NCBI GenBank assembly: GCA_036375715.1
Contig: DASVBS010000046.1
Coordinates: 1 to 56,017, forward strand
DNA: 56,017 bases
Source: Longimicrobiaceae bacterium
GTDB lineage: Bacteria; Gemmatimonadota; Gemmatimonadetes; Longimicrobiales; Longimicrobiaceae
Direction of reading: 5' to 3'
Below are positions 8,207-16,041 of this stretch, piece by piece. The notes beneath the pieces are model-generated. The model ran no database searches and had not been told where the DNA came from. It saw only the letters and a list, made by a program, of their open reading frames with translations. The position numbers were made by a program, and so were the translations under genes. The stretch's first letter is position 1. Every line of letters begins with the position of its first letter.

Positions 8207-8585
8207 CTGGTTCCGAGTTGTTACCGCTCCACTCGTCGTTCGAGTCCTGCCCGACCGACGTTCCAATGCTCGCGGGCCGGCGGCGACCCACGCGAGTAGC
8301 CGCGACGGGCCTCGACGGGTGAGCAACGATGCTCAGCCGCGGGAATGTAATAGGGCGGTCGTACGGCCCACCTGCATGGATGTTCCGGGCGGCACGCACA
8401 AACACGAACTCCAGGGTCATCGGCGGGGCGTTCTCACCGAGACCGCACATCCTCTCGCCGGACGCTCCTGGCAGCTGCTGCCGAAGGCCTGGTGACTCGC
8501 CATCGCGACTGCGACTGACATTGCCGATCGCCCGGCGCGTTCCCACCTTGCCTCATCGACCATCCACCCGTCGAGGAGGCGATCG
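8207..8585. other. Divergent intergenic region between CPBP protease and cfa
   Basis: 379 bases without a convincing gene. It must hold the promoters of two diverging genes. I see no strong -35/-10 pair, no repeat array and no stable terminator. The last bases (GAGGAGG ending about 5 bases before 8586) form the cfa ribosome-binding site. Confidence 0.5.
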
Positions 8586-9980
8586 ATGTCCACGACTGTT
8601 CCGCGCGTGCCGACTGCCGCACCGTCGCCCGAAGTGGCCCGCGCGGTCGAGTTCATGCGCCGTCTCTTCCCGGAGCCGCGCGCGTTCGACATCCGGCTCT
8701 GGGAGGGAACCGTCATCCCCGGCAGCAGCGAGACGGAGCTCACAGTGGTCATCAACCGTCCCGGCTCGTTGCGGCGGATGCTGCGACCGCCTGTCGAGCT
8801 CTCGCTCGGCGAGGCGTACCTGCGAGGCGATTTCGATCTCGAGGGAGAGGTTTGGGCGGCGGGACCGGCGCTGGAAGCATCACGGGGTGCGGCCCGGTCG
8901 CTGCGCGAGATGGGTGCGCTCTTCCGTCTCTGGCGGGCGCTGCCCACGGACGACCTCCCTCGGGCCGGCGAGCGGGTCGGCGACGTGCGCGGGGGCGATC
9001 CATCGGCCTCCGGCGGCTATGGGTCGGCTCCCGCGCGCATCCGGGCGGCGGAACAGTCGCGCGAGTGGGATCGCGAGGGGATTCGCTACCATTACGACGC
9101 GGGGAACGATTTCTACGCCCTCTTCCTCGACCGGCGCATGGTGTACTCGTGCGCCTACTTCGCCACCGGGAGCGAGGACCTGGACACCGCGCAGGAACAG
9201 AAGCTGGATCTCATCTGCCGCAAGCTCCGACTGCGGGACGGGGAGCGATTCCTCGACGTGGGCTGCGGTTGGGGAGCACTGGTCCTGCACGCTGCGCAGC
9301 ACTACGGCGTGCGCGCACTCGGTGTCACCCTCAGTGAACAGCAGTACCGGCTCGCCAGCCAGCGGATCGCCGACGCGGGACTCAGCGACCGGGTCGAGGT
9401 GCGCTGTATCGACTATCGAGATCTGGCAGATGGGCCCTTCGACAAGATGGCCAGCGTGGGGATGTTCGAACATGTCGGACGGGAGCGGCTACCCGAATAC
9501 TTCGGTCACCTCTTCCGCCTCATCAAGCCCGGCGGCCTTTTCCTCAACCATGGGATCGGGGGGCATCCGGCACCTGACCGCGGATTGACCGGTAGGCTGG
9601 CGCGGCGACTGGAGCCGTACCTGGTCGGGGGATCGACCTTCCGCGAGCGATACATCTTCCCCAACGGCGGGCTGGTCGCGGTGAGCGAGGCGAACCTGAT
9701 CGCGGAGAAGGTGGGGTGGGAGGTGCGGGACGTCGAGAATCTACGCGAGCACTACGCGATCACCCTCCGCCACTGGGCGAGCCGCCTCGAGGCGCGCGCG
9801 GACGAGGCGCGGCGCCTCGGCGGCGAGGGGATGTTCCGCCTCTGGCGACTGTACATGGGGATGGCCGCCTGGCAGTTTGCCTGCGGCGAATTCGGGGTCT
9901 TCCAGTCGCTGCTGCAGAAGCCCACGGGCGGCGAGAGCGGACTTCCGCTCAGCCGCGCCGACATCTACTCGCAATCGTGA
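8586..9980 (+). CDS. cfa: Cyclopropane-fatty-acyl-phospholipid synthase (SAM-dependent)
   Basis: Adds a methylene group from SAM across double bonds of membrane phospholipid acyl chains, a stationary-phase and stress membrane modification. The family motif YHYDAGNDFYALFLD (about residues 169-183) is followed by the SAM-binding loop FLDVGCGWGALVLHAA (about 222-237). Conserved C-terminal segments include GMFEHVGRERLPEYF and FPNGGL. 464 residues is somewhat longer than E. coli Cfa, the excess being a roughly 165-residue N-terminal domain as in many actinobacterial relatives. The start is fixed by a GAGGAGG ribosome site. It heads a run of small genes on the same strand. Confidence 0.93.
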   Translation: MSTTVPRVPTAAPSPEVARAVEFMRRLFPEPRAFDIRLWEGTVIPGSSETELTVVINRPGSLRRMLRPPVELSLGEAYLRGDFDLEGEVWAAGPALEASRGAARSLREMGALFRLWRALPTDDLPRAGERVGDVRGGDPSASGGYGSAPARIRAAEQSREWDREGIRYHYDAGNDFYALFLDRRMVYSCAYFATGSEDLDTAQEQKLDLICRKLRLRDGERFLDVGCGWGALVLHAAQHYGVRALGVTLSEQQYRLASQRIADAGLSDRVEVRCIDYRDLADGPFDKMASVGMFEHVGRERLPEYFGHLFRLIKPGGLFLNHGIGGHPAPDRGLTGRLARRLEPYLVGGSTFRERYIFPNGGLVAVSEANLIAEKVGWEVRDVENLREHYAITLRHWASRLEARADEARRLGGEGMFRLWRLYMGMAAWQFACGEFGVFQSLLQKPTGGESGLPLSRADIYSQS

Positions 9981-9993
9981 AGGAGTGCGGCGC

Positions 9994-10167
9994 TTGTTCT
10001 CTTTGCGGACGATCGGGATCCTCTGGGTGGTTGCCGGATTTGCTTCCCTGTTCCTCGCCTACGGACGGGAGCCTCACAACAATGCCCTGCTGGTGGTGGG
10101 GATGATCATCGTGGCGGTGGGCGCAGCCATGATCCGGCGCTCGGTGCGCAGCAAGAGGCGCCGATGA
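9994..10167 (+). CDS. Small two-helix membrane protein
   Basis: About 57 residues with two hydrophobic segments (roughly 5-24 and 32-48) and a strongly basic C terminus ([10 protein letters not shown]). No recognisable family. TTG at 9994 is preferred because an AAGGAG ribosome site at 9980-9985 sits 8 bases upstream; an in-frame GTG at 9985 would overlap that site. Its stop overlaps the start of the ferredoxin gene (ATGA at 10164), which supports it being a real, translationally coupled gene. Confidence 0.65.
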   Translation: MFSLRTIGILWVVAGFASLFLAYGREPHNNALLVVGMIIVAVGAAMIRRSVRSKRRR

Positions 10168-10544
10168 CCGAGACTCTTCAGGAAATTGCGGTGTCTTATG
10201 GTGTGGGCGCGATCCGTCGGCACATCTTCCTCTGCTCCGATCAGAGCAAACCCAAGTGCTGCGCGCTCGAGACCGGGCTGGAGGCCTGGGACTACCTGAA
10301 GCGTAGGCTCGACGAGCTGGGCCTCACGCGGAGCGGGGGGATCTACCGCACCAAAGCCAACTGCCTGCGGATCTGCCAACAGGGGCCGATCGCCGTGGTA
10401 TATCCCGAGGGAGCATGGTATCACTCGTGTACCCCCGAGGTGCTGGAGAGAATCATCCAGGAGCACCTTATCGGGGGGCGCGTGGTCGAAGACTATCTCA
10501 TTGTTCAGCAGCCGCTCGAACGAGGAGGAGATGATGCCGGGTAA
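10164..10544 (+). CDS. Thioredoxin-fold [2Fe-2S] ferredoxin
   Basis: 126-residue protein of the NuoE/Shethna-type thioredoxin-like 2Fe-2S family. The cluster ligands are visible as Cys24, Cys32 or Cys33, Cys67 and Cys71 ([12 protein letters not shown] and NCLRIC). The [13 protein letters not shown] strand and the LERIIQEHL helix near the C terminus are typical of stand-alone ferredoxins of this type. Such proteins carry single electrons, but the partner is unknown. It overlaps the previous small gene (ATGA) and the next gene by 14 bases, so it is part of a tight operon downstream of cfa. Confidence 0.88.
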   Translation: MTETLQEIAVSYGVGAIRRHIFLCSDQSKPKCCALETGLEAWDYLKRRLDELGLTRSGGIYRTKANCLRICQQGPIAVVYPEGAWYHSCTPEVLERIIQEHLIGGRVVEDYLIVQQPLERGGDDAG

Positions 10545-11025
10545 TACATCGGCAGAGATCGTGGCAGGGAGCGGGGCAGCGGATTTCTCCACGCGGGTGG
10601 ACAACTGGCTCCTGGCCGTGCTGGTGTTCGCCCTGATCATGTCGACCGGCGCGGTGCTGGTGACCGCGACCCGGGATCCCCGCAGTGCGGCGGTAGCCGG
10701 AGCGGTCGAAATCGGGGCGATAGCGCTGGTCGTGGCGCTCTCCGTGCCCACCCGCTACACGATCGGAGACCGGGAGTTGGTGATCCGCTCCGGGATGCTG
10801 CGCTACCGGATCCCGCTCGAAGCAATCCGCCGGGTATACCCCACGCGCAATCCGCTCTCTGCCCCGGCCTGGTCGCTGGATCGCTTGGGGATCGAGTTCG
10901 AGCGCAAGCGAGGGCGCTCCCTGGCGCTCATCTCCCCTGACCGACGCGACGAGTTTCTCGACCTCCTCGCCGAGAGGGCGGGCCTGGAACGGCGCGGAAA
11001 GGAACTGCGCCGCGAGTGGCCTTGA
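10531..11025 (+). CDS. Membrane-anchored bacterial PH-domain protein
   Basis: 164 residues. Two transmembrane helices (about residues 25-45 and 52-72) precede a bacterial PH-like domain. Its typical core is [21 protein letters not shown] followed by an '[20 protein letters not shown]' strand set (about residues 77-120), matching the short bPH family formerly DUF1200. The start ATG at 10531 follows a GAGGAGG site and overlaps the ferredoxin gene. Function is unknown; a membrane-associated adaptor is the usual guess for this fold. Confidence 0.75.
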   Translation: MMPGNTSAEIVAGSGAADFSTRVDNWLLAVLVFALIMSTGAVLVTATRDPRSAAVAGAVEIGAIALVVALSVPTRYTIGDRELVIRSGMLRYRIPLEAIRRVYPTRNPLSAPAWSLDRLGIEFERKRGRSLALISPDRRDEFLDLLAERAGLERRGKELRREWP

Positions 11026-11097
11026 GGCGCTTTGGCAGGAAAGGTGTTATCTTCCGCGGCTGGTTCCTCCATTCCACTTGACCGGGAGGTAGCATTG

Positions 11098-11334
11098 GTG
11101 CCGATCGATCTGGCCGCTGAGATGGCCGCGGCGCGCAAGCGCCGCGACGAGAAGACCGCCCGTCTGCTTCGCGAATCGCGAGTGCGGGCGATTCAGTCGG
11201 CGATCCGGCCGGGCTCCTCGCGCGCCGAGGTGGAGGAGTGCGCGCGTAGCTTCTATCCGCGCCTGCGCCCCGAGCTGCTTCAGGAGGCGATCGACATCGT
11301 CTGCGCCTCTCAGCGCGATGGCTCGGCACGGTGA
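11098..11334 (+). CDS. Small hypothetical protein, charged and helical
   Basis: 78 residues, rich in Arg, Glu and Ala, with an ARKRRDEKTARLLRESRVRA helix near the N terminus and a RAEVEECARSFYPRLRPELLQEAIDIV segment that looks like a small helical domain. A GTG start at 11098 (or TTG at 11095) follows a GGGAGGT ribosome site at 11084-11090. No family recognised. It continues the same-strand run below cfa. Confidence 0.6.
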   Translation: MPIDLAAEMAAARKRRDEKTARLLRESRVRAIQSAIRPGSSRAEVEECARSFYPRLRPELLQEAIDIVCASQRDGSAR

Positions 11335-11482
11335 GGTGACCTCGCGCGGGGTATTGCGGAGCGTGATAGCCTGGACGGGTCGCGCAACGACGGAGCGACC
11401 GTTCCGAAGAGCGGGACCCGGCCGAACCCTCTCACCGCATTGGCCGCTGGCAGGCGACCCACGCTCCCGCACGCCCACACCT

Positions 11483-11872
11483 ATGAGCAGTAGAATCGGG
11501 CGGCCTCCGGGCTACCGGCAGCCATGGCTGCTGGCGCTGATCGTCAGCGCCTGCGTAAGCCCGTCCTCCTCCGGGCTCCCGGATGGCGAACCCCTGGTCC
11601 GCGGCCCGATCGAATCGATCGATCACCGCGCCACCGCCTCGGGAATCCTGGTGCGCGCCGCTCCGGGTTCGCGGGAGATGTGCGGCATCGCGGCCACGGC
11701 TGACGAAGAGACGCGCTACCTGCGACAGGAAGCCGACGGTCGGCGGGTCTCGCTCGACCGCTCGGAGCTGGAGGTGGGGGATACCGTGGAGGTCTACGTC
11801 ACCGGGCCGATCGCCGAGTCCTGTCCTGTGCAGGGCAGGGCCTCGGCGATCGTGCCGGTGTCCAGGGGGTGA
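11483..11872 (+). CDS. Putative lipoprotein with OB-like C-terminal domain, unknown function
   Basis: 129 residues. The N terminus has a basic start, a hydrophobic stretch and a cysteine (LLALIVSACVS, about residues 16-26) consistent with a lipoprotein signal. The remainder has strand-rich repeats such as GPIESIDHRATASGILVRA and LEVGDTVEVYVTGPI, and two further Cys. This looks like a small exported beta-barrel or OB-fold, comparable to small secreted 'DUF3221-like' proteins, but I cannot assign a family. It is convergent with the dehydrogenase small-subunit gene that ends at 11891. Confidence 0.65.
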   Translation: MSSRIGRPPGYRQPWLLALIVSACVSPSSSGLPDGEPLVRGPIESIDHRATASGILVRAAPGSREMCGIAATADEETRYLRQEADGRRVSLDRSELEVGDTVEVYVTGPIAESCPVQGRASAIVPVSRG

Positions 11873-11890
11873 AGCCGACGCGAGCGAGCG

Positions 11891-12676
11891 CTAGGCGTGC
11901 GGCGCCCAGGCCTTCTCGCCCTCGGTATAGGGAAGGCACGGGTCGAAGCGCCCGGGTGCTTCCACGTAGCGCATCGCCTGGGTGTAGCCGATCTCTGAGG
12001 TGAAGTAGCCCAGCAGTGCCAACTCCTTCATCATCCGGAAGAAGTGCGGAGGAGCGTCGGCACTGATGGCGGCTGCTCCGCCGGCATCCGCGGTTCCCGC
12101 TTCCTCCTGGCGCTGATCGGGGAGATAGGCTTCCCCTTCGGCGGAGTCCTGGGCCGCGGCCGGGGCGGGCTCCGATGGTGGCGTGCCCGCACGCCGGTCC
12201 ATCTCCGCCTTCTGTTCACGGTCGAGCTCCTCCAGGAGCGCAGTGCGCTGCTCGGGAGTCGCCTGCATGAAGCCCACCCCGTGCATCTCCTGGCAGCGCC
12301 TCTCGATCTCGCGCATCCCCTCCCGGAAGGCTTGCTGCTCCGGCGGGTAGTAGGTGTCGGTCACCATCAGGGCCATGAACGGTCCCACACCTGCGGCCTT
12401 GGCGCCGGGGGTGCTCGTCTCCGGGAGGATCGTTTCGGCGATCTCGTCCAGGAAGGCGATCTCCTCCTCGGTGAACGGCTCCATCTCCGTTGCCACCGCG
12501 GCCCCACCCTCGCGATCCTCCCGGCAGCCGGTCAACAGGGCGTTCCCGCCCACCAGTGCCACCCCGCCGAGCAGTGCGGTGACCCGGCGAACCGCTTCGC
12601 GGCGATCGATCAGGCTCGGTGTGCCCGGCTCCCTCGGCCGCTCCACGAGCGGCGCCATTCCAGCATCAGACGACAT
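11891..12676 (-). CDS. Gluconate 2-dehydrogenase subunit 3 family protein (Tat-exported small subunit)
   Basis: 261 residues. A twin-arginine type signal (IDRREAVRRVTALLGG, about residues 23-38) and a Cys after it (LLTGC) mark export. The subunit-3 domain starts with the acidic EEEIAFLDEIAETILPETSTPGA segment (about residues 69-91) and ends with the FFRMMKELALLGYFTSEIGY motif. A low-complexity Pro/Ala/Glu insert (about 160-205) is unusual. In related systems the small subunit carries the Tat signal for a co-folded GMC flavoprotein, which is the gene immediately upstream (starting at 14431). Confidence 0.85.
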   Translation of the reverse strand: MSSDAGMAPLVERPREPGTPSLIDRREAVRRVTALLGGVALVGGNALLTGCREDREGGAAVATEMEPFTEEEIAFLDEIAETILPETSTPGAKAAGVGPFMALMVTDTYYPPEQQAFREGMREIERRCQEMHGVGFMQATPEQRTALLEELDREQKAEMDRRAGTPPSEPAPAAAQDSAEGEAYLPDQRQEEAGTADAGGAAAISADAPPHFFRMMKELALLGYFTSEIGYTQAMRYVEAPGRFDPCLPYTEGEKAWAPHA

Positions 12677-12751
12677 GGTCGGTCCTCGGTTGAGCGTGTT
12701 CAGGCTCCGTTCAGCGCTACGGCCGACGGACGGAGGCGAAAGGCAGCGAGG

Positions 12752-14431
12752 TCACAGGTTCCGGCGCTTCAGCTCGTTCACCGCGTGGTCCACCGCGCGC
12801 GCGGTGAGTGCCATGTAGGTGAGCGATGGGTTCTGGCAGGCGGAGGAGACCATGCACGAGCCGTCGGTGACGAAGACGTTCGGGGCATCCCACACCTGGT
12901 TGTAGGAGTTCAGCACGGAGGTGCGGGGGTCGCGCCCCATACGAGCCGTACCCATCTCGTGGATCCCCATTCCCGGGTAGTACTCGTTGTCGAACGTCGT
13001 CACGTTCTTCACCCCCGCCGCCTCCAGCGACTCAGCCATGTCATTCATCATGTCGCGACGCATCAGGCGCTCGTTCTCACCGATGCCGCAGTCGATGGCG
13101 AGGACGGGAAGGCCCCAGGCGTCGGTCTTGCTCTCGTCGATGAAGACCCGGTTGTCGTGGTTGGGGAGCATTTCGCCGAAGGCTGTCGCCCCGATCGTCC
13201 ACTGTCCGGGCTCCGCCATGGCGTCCTTGAACGCCCCTCCGATCCCGAGCTCGGCCACCGCGCGCTGCCAGCCCTGCCGGCTCGCGCTGCCCTGATAGCC
13301 GAAGCCGCGCAGGTACTCACGCTTGTCGCCGTTCAGGTTGCGATAGCGGGGGATGTAGAAGCCGGTCGGGCGCCGGCCATAGTAGTAGCGATCTTCCAAG
13401 CCCTCGATCGTTCCCTGGGCGCCGCAGCGGAAGTGATGGTCCATGAGGTTGTGCCCCAGCTCTCCCGAGCTGCTCCCCAGCCCTCCGGGCCAGATGTCCG
13501 TGGCCGAGCGCATCAACAGCCAGGTGGAGTTCAGCGTGGAGGCGCAGAGGAAGATCACCGGGGCGCTGTACTCCGTGTACTCGCGATTGACGGCGTCGAG
13601 CACGCGCACGCCGGTCGCGCGCTTGCGATCGGGGTCGTAGACGATTTCGGTGACGATGGCGAACGGCCGCAGGGTGAGCCGGCCCGTGGCCATGGCGGCC
13701 GGGAGAGTGGACGACTGGGTGCTGAAGTAGGCACCGAAGGGGCAGCCCAGCCAGCACGCGTCGCGGTACTGGCACTGCGTCCGACCGGGGAGCGGCCGGG
13801 TGAGGTTGGCGGTCCGGCCCGGGATGATGCGCCGATGGCCGTCGAAGTGCTGGCTCAGGCGCTCCGCCACCAGCTCTTCGCCGCAGTTCAGCGGCATGGG
13901 TGGTTGGAACTGCCCGTCTGGGAGCTGCGGCAGGCCTTCGATCGAGCCGGAGATCCCCGCGTGGCGCTCGACGTAGTCGTACCAGGGCGCCAGGTCCGCA
14001 TAGCGGATGGGCCAGTCGATGGCGATGCCGTCGCGCAGGTTCGCCTCGAAGTCGATGTCGCTCCAGCGATAGCTCTGGCGTCCCCACATCAACGAACGAC
14101 CGCCTACCTGGTATCCTCGGAACCAGTCGAAGCGACGGATCTCCGTGTACGGGCTGTCCTGGTCGGACGCCCACCAGTCGAGATTCTTCTCGTTGAGCGG
14201 ATAGTCGCGGCGGAGGACCGGATATGCCTCCTCCATGGCCACCGTGCGGCCGCCGCGATGCGGGTACTCCCAGGGGCCCTTGGTCGCGTTGACGTAGTCC
14301 TTGACGTGCTCGACGTTCTTGCCGCGTTCCAGGAGCAGCGTGCGGAGGCCCTTCTCGGTGAGCTCTTTGGCGGCCCAGCCGCCGGAGATACCCGATCCGA
14401 CCACGATCGCATCGTAGCTCTGCGACTGCAT
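12752..14431 (-). CDS. GMC-family FAD oxidoreductase (sugar/alcohol dehydrogenase large subunit)
   Basis: 559 residues. The N-terminal FAD-binding Rossmann motif VVGSGISGGWAAKEL (about 9-23) and the C-terminal block HEMGTARMGRDP through NPSLTYMAL, with the catalytic His and Asn, place it with the gluconate/fructose/glucoside-3-dehydrogenase subgroup of GMC enzymes. It lacks its own signal peptide, as expected when it is exported with the Tat subunit encoded just downstream. The substrate cannot be read; a cyclic sugar or glycoside is likely, with electrons passed to a cytochrome c. The start at 14431 is supported by a GGGAGG-like site. Confidence 0.88.
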   Translation of the reverse strand: MQSQSYDAIVVGSGISGGWAAKELTEKGLRTLLLERGKNVEHVKDYVNATKGPWEYPHRGGRTVAMEEAYPVLRRDYPLNEKNLDWWASDQDSPYTEIRRFDWFRGYQVGGRSLMWGRQSYRWSDIDFEANLRDGIAIDWPIRYADLAPWYDYVERHAGISGSIEGLPQLPDGQFQPPMPLNCGEELVAERLSQHFDGHRRIIPGRTANLTRPLPGRTQCQYRDACWLGCPFGAYFSTQSSTLPAAMATGRLTLRPFAIVTEIVYDPDRKRATGVRVLDAVNREYTEYSAPVIFLCASTLNSTWLLMRSATDIWPGGLGSSSGELGHNLMDHHFRCGAQGTIEGLEDRYYYGRRPTGFYIPRYRNLNGDKREYLRGFGYQGSASRQGWQRAVAELGIGGAFKDAMAEPGQWTIGATAFGEMLPNHDNRVFIDESKTDAWGLPVLAIDCGIGENERLMRRDMMNDMAESLEAAGVKNVTTFDNEYYPGMGIHEMGTARMGRDPRTSVLNSYNQVWDAPNVFVTDGSCMVSSACQNPSLTYMALTARAVDHAVNELKRRNL

Positions 14432-14536
14432 CGATTCCTCCCAGTTGACAGGCGGGACAGCGGTGGGGATCGCGGGGTGTCGCTGGATAGAATCGGCCCG
14501 CAAGCTCTGCACCGCCAGGGGGGCCCTACAATGACC

Positions 14537-14642
14537 CACGGAGGATCACAGAGGTTCTCACGGAGGGCACGGAGGAGTAAATCGCTTGGAGTTGCGGCAG
14601 AGCGATCTTTCGTCCTCTGTGTCCCTCCGCGTATCCCCCGTG
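14537..14642. repeat. Inverted arrays of CACGGAGG-type units
   Basis: Left arm: CACGGAGGAT 14537-14546, CACAGAGGTT 14547-14556, CACGGAGGG 14559-14567, CACGGAGGAG 14568-14577. Right arm (about 14612-14642) is C/T-rich and roughly complementary, with CCTCTGTG, CCCTCCGCG and CCCCCGTG. The right arm ends 5 bases before the stop codon of the truncated padR gene. The rest of the 14432-14646 gap is GMC leader sequence. Confidence 0.7.
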
Positions 14643-14646
14643 CCCG

Positions 14647-14838
14647 CTAATCGACGTCCGGAAGCAGGGTGGCGTGGAGCGCGGTGTAGAGCGCGCCCTC
14701 CTCCACCTCCAGCGTCCCGTCCGTCGTCTCGCGGATCCAGCGGGCCACCCCGTATCCGTGCTGCGGCCCGAAGATCAGCGCCATCAGCACCAGCACGTCG
14801 AGCGTGCCCTGCAGCAGATCCAGGCTGTCGTCACTCAT
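14647..14838 (-). pseudogene. Truncated PadR-family transcriptional regulator
   Basis: 63 residues that match the first half of a PadR winged-helix regulator. LLQGTLDVLVLMALIFGPQH is followed by the recognition-helix region GYGVARWIRE and EEGALYTALH. PadR proteins usually continue after this point with the wing and a dimerisation helix to about 105-120 residues. Here the frame gives only eight unrelated residues and stops. The stop lies 5 bases from the CACGGAGG-type repeat arm. It could still fold as a mini-HTH, but loss of the 3' half is the simplest reading. Start ATG at 14838 follows a G-rich ribosome site. Confidence 0.7.
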
Positions 14839-14848
14839 GTGGAGACTC

Positions 14849-14867
14849 CCCCTCAAGTGTTGAGGGG
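14849..14867. promoter_or_regulatory. Dyad in the padR leader (CCCCTCAA-GTG-TTGAGGGG)
   Basis: Perfect 8-base arms with a 3-base spacer, 11 bases upstream of the padR start codon and overlapping its ribosome-binding site. It could be an autoregulatory operator or a leader hairpin that sequesters the ribosome site. Confidence 0.5.
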
Positions 14868-14916
14868 AAGGATGAAGGGGCCAGGGTGGGAGTCAAGGAT
14901 ATTCTGGAACTGTGAC

Positions 14917-14934
14917 CACCCGTGATCACGGGTG
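14917..14934. promoter_or_regulatory. 18-base perfect palindrome, candidate operator
   Basis: CACCCGTGATCACGGGTG reads identically on both strands. It sits in the divergent region between the padR fragment (minus strand) and the membrane-protein gene at 15057 (plus strand), which suits a dimeric regulator such as an intact PadR. It does not match the ATGT-N8-ACAT type known for PadR itself, so the binding protein is open. Confidence 0.5.
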
Positions 14935-15056
14935 CCGAACGCGAAACCCGCCCCATCCGAATCCGTAATTGTCCGAGAACTATTCTCTGAGGCGTGGAAC
15001 CGTGGTCCCCGCTCTCGGTAGGGCCTCTCCACCTCCTGTGCTGCAGACGATCACAC

Positions 15057-15701
15057 ATGCAGACCAAACGCGATCTCCCCCTTGAAAACCTTCAAAGCGG
15101 CAAGGTCTTAGGTCCGCGTCGACCGGAAGATACCTGGTTCCCGGGCCGATGGATCGGAGGATCGTCGTTGATCGTCGGCCCCCTACTGCTTCTCACCGGC
15201 ATACTGCTTCGCCTCCGGTTCCATTTCTTCTTTCCCCAGCAGCTCGCGGCGGTGCAGGAGCACCCGACGCTCATGTTCGCGTCGTACTCGATGTTCCTAG
15301 CCGGCATCATCCTCCTCTGGCCGGCCGTCGCAACGCTTGCCTGGTTGATCGGGAGAAGCAGGCCTGGGTGGGCAATGTGGGGCGGGACTTTGGCGATGCT
15401 GGGTCTCTTCGCTCGCACCTTTCACGCGGGAGTGGACCATCTGGCATTCCAGTTGGTGCATGTGCAGGGATTGGAGGTCGCGACCCAGGCAGTCCGCGAT
15501 TCCTACGGGGCTAACCACATCGTCAAGACGCTCAATCCTGCGATCATGTTGGGCTGGATCGTCCTGGCGATTGGGGCCTACCGCGCTGGCACGCTCGGGC
15601 TGGTTCGGTCTGTCGCCCTGGGGCTGATGGCGTGCCTCATGATGGGCGTCCTGAAGGGAAGTTCGATCGTCTCAGTGATCGCAGCGGGGGGCTCGGCGTA
15701 G
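15057..15701 (+). CDS. Multi-spanning membrane protein, probably frameshifted near its 3' end
   Basis: 214 residues in this frame, with about five hydrophobic helices (for example SSLIVGPLLLLTGILL, FLAGIILLWPAVATLAWLIG, IMLGWIVLAIGAYRAG). No family recognised. The frame ends at TAG 15699-15701, right after a run of six G (15687-15692). In the -1 frame the sequence continues as a hydrophobic tail to 15829, so one extra G would give a 257-residue protein with one more helix. The upstream boundary is uncertain because no good ribosome site precedes 15057. Confidence 0.6.
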   Translation: MQTKRDLPLENLQSGKVLGPRRPEDTWFPGRWIGGSSLIVGPLLLLTGILLRLRFHFFFPQQLAAVQEHPTLMFASYSMFLAGIILLWPAVATLAWLIGRSRPGWAMWGGTLAMLGLFARTFHAGVDHLAFQLVHVQGLEVATQAVRDSYGANHIVKTLNPAIMLGWIVLAIGAYRAGTLGLVRSVALGLMACLMMGVLKGSSIVSVIAAGGSA

Positions 15702-15829
15702 CGCTCGTACCGCTTGGATTCCAGGTGCTCCGGGAAGGACCGCTCCCGAAACCTGGGACGCTTCTGGGTTGGACATTCCTCGTGGTCGCGGGCGTTGTCG
15801 TCATGTACTTCCTCGGCCAAGCGGGATGA
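15693..15829 (+). other. Out-of-frame 3' continuation of the membrane-protein gene
   Basis: Read in the -1 frame relative to 15057-15701, this stretch codes LGVALVPLGFQVL, then GWTFLVVAGVVVMYFLGQ and a stop at 15827-15829. That is a plausible final transmembrane helix of the same protein. The sequence across the join is G GGG GGC, which fits the X XXY YYZ slippery pattern, so programmed -1 frameshifting is possible, but an indel in a homopolymer is as likely. Confidence 0.5.
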
Positions 15830-15902
15830 AGCGCTCTGCCAGCGCTTGGTGAACCTCGGTTCTCGAGGTCGAGCTGGACGGGCGTACGGAAGGGAGCCAA
15901 AG

Positions 15903-15938
15903 AGTTCACGGAGGATTTCACAGAGGTCACGGAGGAGT
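15903..15938 (+). repeat. Single array of CACGGAGG-type units
   Basis: TTCACGGAGGAT, TTCACAGAGG and TCACGGAGGAG follow one another, the same family as 14537-14577 and on the same strand. I see no complementary arm nearby. It lies in the 212-base gap between the membrane protein and the minus-strand gene ending at 16042. Confidence 0.6.
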
Positions 15939-15974
15939 TGTGTTTCCCCTGGCCTTTTTCCAGGCGCGAAATGC

Positions 15975-16011
15975 GGAATCCCGCGCCGACCAGGAGTCAG
16001 CGCGGGATTCC
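15975..16011. other. Stable 12-bp hairpin downstream of the 16042-16743 gene
   Basis: GGAATCCCGCGC (15975-15986) pairs perfectly with GCGCGGGATTCC (16000-16011) across a 13-base loop. Neither strand has a T run directly after the stem, so it is not a classical intrinsic terminator, but its position after the minus-strand stop suits a 3'-end processing or weak termination hairpin. Confidence 0.5.
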
Positions 16012-16041
16012 CCGCTGTTGTCGTGGATGACAAACTCCCGA

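Noticed and set aside
14647-14838. Complete short PadR regulator
   Set aside because: It lacks the wing and dimerisation helix and ends in unrelated residues next to a repeat arm.
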